NCBI RefSeq assembly: GCF_937875265.1
Contig: NZ_CALLXM010000218.1
Span: forward strand, 1 to 18,028
Source of the DNA: an uncultured Acetobacter sp.
Lineage (GTDB): Bacteria > Pseudomonadota > Alphaproteobacteria > Acetobacterales > Acetobacteraceae
Direction: 5' to 3'
DNA length: 18,028 bases
The notes beneath the pieces were generated by a model that was given only the letters and a program-made list of their open reading frames with translations, was not told the origin of the DNA and ran no database searches. The position numbers and the translations under genes were made by a program. This document shows positions 14,377 through 18,028 of the stretch, in pieces. How positions within the stretch are numbered: the stretch's first letter is position 1; each line of letters starts with the position of its first letter.

Positions 14377-14406
14377 AAGGGTCCGGTGCTTGCCGGACCC
14401 TTCTCT
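14377..14406 (+). terminator. Intrinsic terminator before rlmN
   Basis: GGGTCCGG (14379-14386) pairs perfectly with CCGGACCC (14393-14400) around TGCTTG and is followed by TTCTCT. It would end transcripts from the exported-protein gene or from a small RNA. It also shows that the longer rlmN reading frame starting at GTG 14386, inside the stem, is not the real start. Confidence 0.8.
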
Positions 14407-14436
14407 GTTATAAGGGCGTCTTTCCTCCTCCGTGTA

Positions 14437-15663
14437 ATGGCTCCGTTCATGTCTTCAGGTAATTCTGCTCGTCCCACACTGTCGCACGATGCAGAGGCTG
14501 CGGCCTCTCTCAATGCGGATGAACGGGCCCGCATTCTAGCGAAATCTGCTCTGTTCAGCCCGCCCCCCGCCACCCTGGCAGACGGACGGCGTGATCTGGT
14601 TGGGCTGACGCGCGAGGAAATTACCGATATTCTGGTTGATATCGGGGAAAAGCCCTTCCGCACCAAGCAACTCTGGCACTGGATCTACCATCAGGGCGTT
14701 ACTGATTTTACGCAGATGAGCAGCATTGCCAAACCGCTCCAGCACAAGCTGGCAGAACGGTTTGTTATTGGCCGCCCGGAAGCCGCAACAGTCCAGACAT
14801 CCTCGGATGAAACACGCAAATTTCTCTTCCGGTTCCGTGACGGACAGGAAGCGGAAACTGTTTATATTCCCGACCGCCGGGAAGACCGTGGCGCTGTGTG
14901 CATTTCCTCACAGGTAGGCTGCACGCTGTCCTGCACGTTCTGCCATACCGGCACCCAGAAGCTGGTGCGTAACCTTGGCGCAGCTGAAATTGTTGGCCAG
15001 TTTATGGCCGCGCGTGATTCCTATAACGAATGGCCCAGCCCCAAGGGGGACACGCCCCGCCTGCTTTCCACCATTGTGCTGATGGGCATGGGCGAGCCGC
15101 TCTATAATTACGAAAATATCGCCAAGGCCATGCGGATTATCATGGACGGAGAAGGCATTGGCCTCTCCCGCCGTCGCATTACGCTCTCCACCTCCGGCGT
15201 TGTGCCTCTGATGGACCGCTGCGGGGATGAACTGGGCATTAACCTCGCCGTGTCACTGCATGCTGTGCGGAATGATCTGCGTGACGAGATTGTGCCGCTG
15301 AACCGCAAATATCCGATTGAAGAAGTGCTTGCCGCCTGCCGCCGTTACCCCGCCGCAAGCAATGCACGCCGGATCACTTTTGAATACATTATGCTGCGTG
15401 GCGTGAATGATAGTGAGGCTGATGCCCGTGAACTTGTCCGGCTGATTTCGGGCATTCCGGCCAAGGTGAACCTTATTCCCTTCAACCCCTGGCCTGGCAG
15501 TGCTTACCGTCCTTCCACGCGGGAACAGCAGAATAAATTTGCGGATATTGTTATGGCGGCAGGCTTTGCCTCCCCCATCCGCACACCACGCGGGCGGGAC
15601 ATTCTGGCCGCCTGCGGGCAGCTGAAAACCGAAAGTGAGCGGGTGCGCGCCTCGCAAAGCTAA
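14437..15663 (+). CDS. rlmN: Dual-specificity radical-SAM RNA methyltransferase RlmN
   Basis: RlmN methylates C2 of A2503 in 23S rRNA and of A37 in some tRNAs, using two SAM molecules and a methyl-cysteine intermediate. Counting from ATG 14437 (408 residues), the [4Fe-4S] motif CTLSCTFC is at 162-169. The methyl-accepting cysteine lies in RDILAACGQL (C393), and the second conserved segment is GMGEPLYNY (217-225). GEKPFRTKQLWHWIYH (70-85) is the family's N-terminal accessory signature. The frame extends back to GTG 14386, but that lies inside a terminator. ATG 14437 or ATG 14449 are the plausible starts, neither with a clear ribosome site. The first about 50 residues are variable and of low complexity. 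argG follows on the same strand after 114 bases. Confidence 0.93.
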   Translation: MAPFMSSGNSARPTLSHDAEAAASLNADERARILAKSALFSPPPATLADGRRDLVGLTREEITDILVDIGEKPFRTKQLWHWIYHQGVTDFTQMSSIAKPLQHKLAERFVIGRPEAATVQTSSDETRKFLFRFRDGQEAETVYIPDRREDRGAVCISSQVGCTLSCTFCHTGTQKLVRNLGAAEIVGQFMAARDSYNEWPSPKGDTPRLLSTIVLMGMGEPLYNYENIAKAMRIIMDGEGIGLSRRRITLSTSGVVPLMDRCGDELGINLAVSLHAVRNDLRDEIVPLNRKYPIEEVLAACRRYPAASNARRITFEYIMLRGVNDSEADARELVRLISGIPAKVNLIPFNPWPGSAYRPSTREQQNKFADIVMAAGFASPIRTPRGRDILAACGQLKTESERVRASQS

Positions 15664-15713
15664 TTTTTCTGCGTCAGACCTTACTCATCGAGGGCAGACC
15701 TCTGGCTCCCGTC

Positions 15714-15729
15714 CCTAGCTGGTGCTAGG
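15714..15729 (+). repeat. Short hairpin CCTAGC-TGGT-GCTAGG upstream of argG
   Basis: A perfect 6-bp stem with a 4-base loop lies between rlmN and argG and is followed by AGATTGTTTG. It may be a weak terminator of rlmN or part of the argG leader; no known riboswitch is recognised. Confidence 0.4.
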
Positions 15730-15777
15730 AGATTGTTTGCACTTTATTCATTTTATCAGATTCAGGAGACCTGCCTC

Positions 15778-17019
15778 ATGGCCACTACAGCCGCCAGAAA
15801 AGATGTCAAAAAGGTTGTGCTGGCCTATTCAGGCGGCCTTGATACATCCGTTATCCTGCGCTGGCTGCAGAAGACCTACGGATGTGAGGTTGTAACCTTC
15901 ACGGCTGACCTTGGTCAGGGCGAGGAACTGGAACCGGCCCGCAAGAAAGCCGAAATGTTTGGCGTGAAGGATATCTTCGTTGAAGATCTGCGCGAAACCT
16001 TCGTCAAGGATTTCGTGTTCCCGATGTTCCGGGCCAATACGCTGTATGAAGGCCAGTATCTGCTGGGCACTTCCATTGCCCGCCCGCTGATTGCTCAGCG
16101 CCAGATTGAAATTGCCCGCGAAGTTGGCGCAGATGCCGTGGCACACGGTGCAACCGGTAAAGGCAATGATCAGGTTCGCTTCGAGCTGGCCTATTATGCT
16201 CTTCAGCCCGACATCACGGTTATCGCACCGTGGCGCGAGTGGGATCTGACATCCCGGACCCGCCTGCTGTCCTTTGCTGAAGAAAACCAGATCCCCATTG
16301 CCAAAGACAAACGTGGCGAAGCTCCGTTCTCCGTCGATGCCAACCTTCTGCACTCGTCTTCTGAAGGCAAGCTGCTGGAAGACCCGGCTATCGGCCCGGA
16401 AGAAATTGTTTTCCAGCGTACCATTTCACCTGAAGCGGCCCCGGATGTTGTTACGGAAATCACCATTGATTTCGTCAGTGGTGACCCGGTTGCCATCAAT
16501 GGTGTTGCCATGTCTCCGGCCACTCTGCTCACGCGCCTGAACGAACTGGGCAAAGCCAACGGGATTGGTCGTCTGGATCTGGTGGAAAACCGTTTTGTAG
16601 GCATGAAGTCCCGCGGCATTTATGAAACACCGGGCGGCACCATTCTGCTGACAGCCCATCGTAGCATTGAGTCCATCACGCTGGACCGTGAAGCCATGCA
16701 CCTGAAAGATAGCCTGATGCCGCGTTATGCCAGCATCCTTTATAATGGCCTGTGGTTCTCCCCCGAACGCCGGATGCTTCAGGCGCTGATTGATGCCTCT
16801 CAGCATTCCGTATCGGGCCGCGTGCGTCTCAAGCTTTATAAGGGTAATGTGATTTGCGTTGGTCGCGAAAGCCCCAATAGCCTGTATGATACCCGCGTTG
16901 TGACGTTTGAGGATGATGAAGGTGCGTATAATCAGGAAGACGCACAGGGCTTCATCAAACTGAACGCGCTGCGACTGAGACTGGGCGCACAGATTGGCCG
17001 TACAGGCGGTACGCTCTGA
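15778..17019 (+). CDS. argG: Argininosuccinate synthase ArgG
   Basis: ArgG joins citrulline and aspartate with ATP to form argininosuccinate, the penultimate step of arginine synthesis. The 413-residue protein is of normal family length. The ATP PP-loop is VVLAYSGGLDTSVILRWL (13-30) and HGATGKGNDQVRFE (123-136) is the second signature, with LLGTSIARPLIA (95-106) before it. I chose ATG 15778 because AGGAGA lies nine bases upstream. The frame extends upstream to 15733, but that adds a family-atypical leader with no ribosome site. The gene seems to have its own leader after the small hairpin at 15714. argH is not in the window. Confidence 0.97.
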   Translation: MATTAARKDVKKVVLAYSGGLDTSVILRWLQKTYGCEVVTFTADLGQGEELEPARKKAEMFGVKDIFVEDLRETFVKDFVFPMFRANTLYEGQYLLGTSIARPLIAQRQIEIAREVGADAVAHGATGKGNDQVRFELAYYALQPDITVIAPWREWDLTSRTRLLSFAEENQIPIAKDKRGEAPFSVDANLLHSSSEGKLLEDPAIGPEEIVFQRTISPEAAPDVVTEITIDFVSGDPVAINGVAMSPATLLTRLNELGKANGIGRLDLVENRFVGMKSRGIYETPGGTILLTAHRSIESITLDREAMHLKDSLMPRYASILYNGLWFSPERRMLQALIDASQHSVSGRVRLKLYKGNVICVGRESPNSLYDTRVVTFEDDEGAYNQEDAQGFIKLNALRLRLGAQIGRTGGTL

Positions 17020-17024
17020 GCTCT

Positions 17025-17043
17025 AGGAAAGCCGTCCTTTTTT
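17025..17043 (+). terminator. Possible weak terminator after argG
   Basis: AGGA (17025-17028) can pair with TCCT (17035-17038) and is followed by a run of T. The stem is only four pairs, so the call rests mainly on the T-run and position. Confidence 0.3.
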
Positions 17044-17078
17044 ACCCTGCCCTTCTTTTCAGAATGACCGAGAGGACC

Positions 17079-17570
17079 ATGACCCGTCGTTTCAAGATTA
17101 CCCCCTATCTGCTTGCGGCCAGCATGGCCGTTTCCCTTACGGCCTGCGGTTCCCACAAGCAGGAAGACGTCGAACTAACCCCGATGCAGCAGTTGGACAA
17201 GCTGCGTAGCCAACCGGGCGTGACGGTATTGAAAGATGGGCTGGCCTATAAAGTTCTGAAGTCAGGGCCGAAGGATGCCGACCAGCCGCGTCAGGGTGAC
17301 TCCATGATGCTGATTTATGAAGGCCGCCTGCCTGACGGATCTATTTTTGACAGCTCCGAACAGCACGGTGACGGCGCTTATATGCAGATGCCTCTTGATG
17401 GCCTTGTAAAAGGCTGGATGGAAGCACTACCTATGATGCATGTGGGTGATACATGGATGCTTTATGTGCCGCCTGAACTGGGCTATGGCCACAAAGCCAT
17501 GGGTGTTATTCCATCTAACAGCCCCCTTATCTTCCGTGTCCAGCTTCTGGGTGTCACACACAACCGTTAA
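17079..17570 (+). CDS. FKBP-type peptidyl-prolyl cis-trans isomerase, lipoprotein
   Basis: The 163-residue product begins with a lipoprotein signal (MTRRFKITPYLLAASMAVSL) and lipobox LTA|C23, so it is probably anchored to a membrane on the periplasmic side. An FKBP domain follows (about 70-160): MLIYEGRLPDGSIFDSS (77-93), LVKGWMEALPMMHVGDTW (109-126), PPELGYG (131-137) and IPSNSPLIFRVQLL (144-157). The active-site Tyr, Asp, Trp and Phe positions of FKBPs appear conserved. It probably helps fold exported proteins, like FkpA or Mip, but lacks their long N-terminal dimerisation domain. ATG 17079 is preferred; ATG 17064 would add five residues and neither has an ideal ribosome site. It is followed by another lipoprotein gene. 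Confidence 0.88.
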   Translation: MTRRFKITPYLLAASMAVSLTACGSHKQEDVELTPMQQLDKLRSQPGVTVLKDGLAYKVLKSGPKDADQPRQGDSMMLIYEGRLPDGSIFDSSEQHGDGAYMQMPLDGLVKGWMEALPMMHVGDTWMLYVPPELGYGHKAMGVIPSNSPLIFRVQLLGVTHNR

Positions 17571-17589
17571 GCCCGGAACACGACCAAAA

Positions 17590-17613
17590 CCGGCTCCATG
17601 CCTGTGGAGCCGG
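17590..17613 (+). terminator. Strong hairpin between the FKBP and cytochrome genes
   Basis: CCGGCTCCA (17590-17598) and TGGAGCCGG (17605-17613) form a perfect 9-bp stem with a 6-base loop, starting 20 bases after the FKBP stop. Only a short mixed tail (CAGGTATTCTT) follows, so termination may be incomplete and the next gene could be read through. Confidence 0.55.
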
Positions 17614-17630
17614 CAGGTATTCTTAGCATA

Positions 17631-18028
17631 ATGACGTTTTTCAAACGGTTTCATCCCGCTCTGCTTGCCGCAAGTGGTGCTGCTCTTTTCCTGACAGCCT
17701 GTACCCCAAAAAGTGGTGCTGGCCTATATGGGACAAACTGCGGCATCTGCCACCACGGTGGTGACGGCATGCCTGGTGCGGTACCTCCGCTTGTCGGGCG
17801 GATTGACCGTATTGCCAGCACACCGGAAGGCCGGAAATATCTGGCAGATGTGCTGATGAACGGCGTTAGCGGCCCCATAAAAGCTAATGGTGCGCCCTAT
17901 GAGGCGGAAATGCCGCCGTTCCGTTACCTGAAAGATGAACAGGTTGCGCAGATCCTGACATGGTTGTCCTCTCGTGGGCAGACCAGCCCTGCCCCGCAAA
18001 TTACCGCAGCAGATATTGCAGAAGCCCG
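17631..18028 (+). CDS. c-type cytochrome lipoprotein, C-terminus outside window
   Basis: The frame starts at ATG 17631 and runs 132 codons to the window end without a stop. Residues 1-23 form a lipoprotein signal with lipobox LTA|C24 (FLTACTPKSG). A single haem-binding CGICH is at 37-41, followed by GGDGMPGAVPPLVGR and, at 94-97, MPPF, whose Met94 is the likely axial ligand. DEQVAQILTWLSSRG (102-116) is the closing helix of a class I cytochrome c. This looks like a small electron carrier tethered to the membrane, or the start of a larger dehydrogenase subunit; acetic acid bacteria use many such cytochromes in periplasmic oxidations. No good ribosome site is visible, but upstream in-frame starts fall within the hairpin and would spoil the signal peptide. 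The partner enzyme is not visible. Confidence 0.85.
   Translation, partial: MTFFKRFHPALLAASGAALFLTACTPKSGAGLYGTNCGICHHGGDGMPGAVPPLVGRIDRIASTPEGRKYLADVLMNGVSGPIKANGAPYEAEMPPFRYLKDEQVAQILTWLSSRGQTSPAPQITAADIAEA

Noticed and set aside
14386..14436. Upstream extension of rlmN starting at GTG 14386
   Set aside because: The start lies inside a perfect terminator stem and lacks a ribosome site; the added residues are not family-like.
15733..15777. Upstream extension of argG
   Set aside because: It lacks a ribosome site, whereas ATG 15778 has AGGAGA at good spacing and gives the usual family N-terminus.
1..18028. CRISPR array, insertion sequence, prophage or toxin-antitoxin/defence system
   Set aside because: No direct repeats with spacers, transposase, integrase or paired small toxin-antitoxin frames were seen on either strand.

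Overview
The window looks like chromosomal DNA of an alphaproteobacterium, most likely an acetic acid bacterium (Acetobacteraceae; Acetobacter or a close relative). Pointers are the gene order tusA-like / xseB / ispA / dxs / tlyA, the ppx-rlmE pair, the moderately GC-rich codon use, and an alphaproteobacterial LexA box of the GTTC-N7-GTTC type. The species is an inference from protein style and gene order; no database search was possible.

Layout. (1) 1-2729, minus strand: an exported protein cut by the window edge that carries pepsin-like DTGSD and YGDGT motifs, a membrane-anchored zinc metallopeptidase of the YpfJ/HEIGH type, and imuA with a textbook SOS promoter. (2) 2996-5847, plus strand: a His/Met/Cys-rich DUF2946-type membrane protein followed by an OprC/NosA-like TonB-dependent copper receptor, ending in a long 3' stem-loop and a terminator-like hairpin. 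(3) 6015-6088, minus: tRNA-Gln(CUG). (4) 6279-8206, plus: ppx/gppA phosphatase overlapping rlmE by four bases. (5) 8254-9150, minus: ROK-family fructokinase (mak), convergent with rlmE over a shared terminator. (6) 9264-13512, plus: a TusA-family sulfur carrier, then the tightly packed xseB-ispA-dxs-tlyA group, which supplies DXP and FPP to isoprenoid synthesis beside a DNA nuclease subunit and an rRNA methylase. (7) 13655-14275: an unrecognised exported protein between two structured intergenic regions. (8) 14437-17019: rlmN and argG. (9) 17079-18028: two lipoproteins, an FKBP-type prolyl isomerase and a c-type cytochrome that runs off the window.

Most of the window is core housekeeping (rRNA modification by rlmE, tlyA and rlmN; isoprenoids; arginine synthesis; polyphosphate/ppGpp metabolism). 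The parts worth a second look are the pepsin-like exported protein, the imuA gene without imuB beside it, the copper-uptake pair with a CsoR-like palindrome upstream, and several long inverted repeats in the intergenic regions. I found no CRISPR array, insertion sequence, prophage or defence island.
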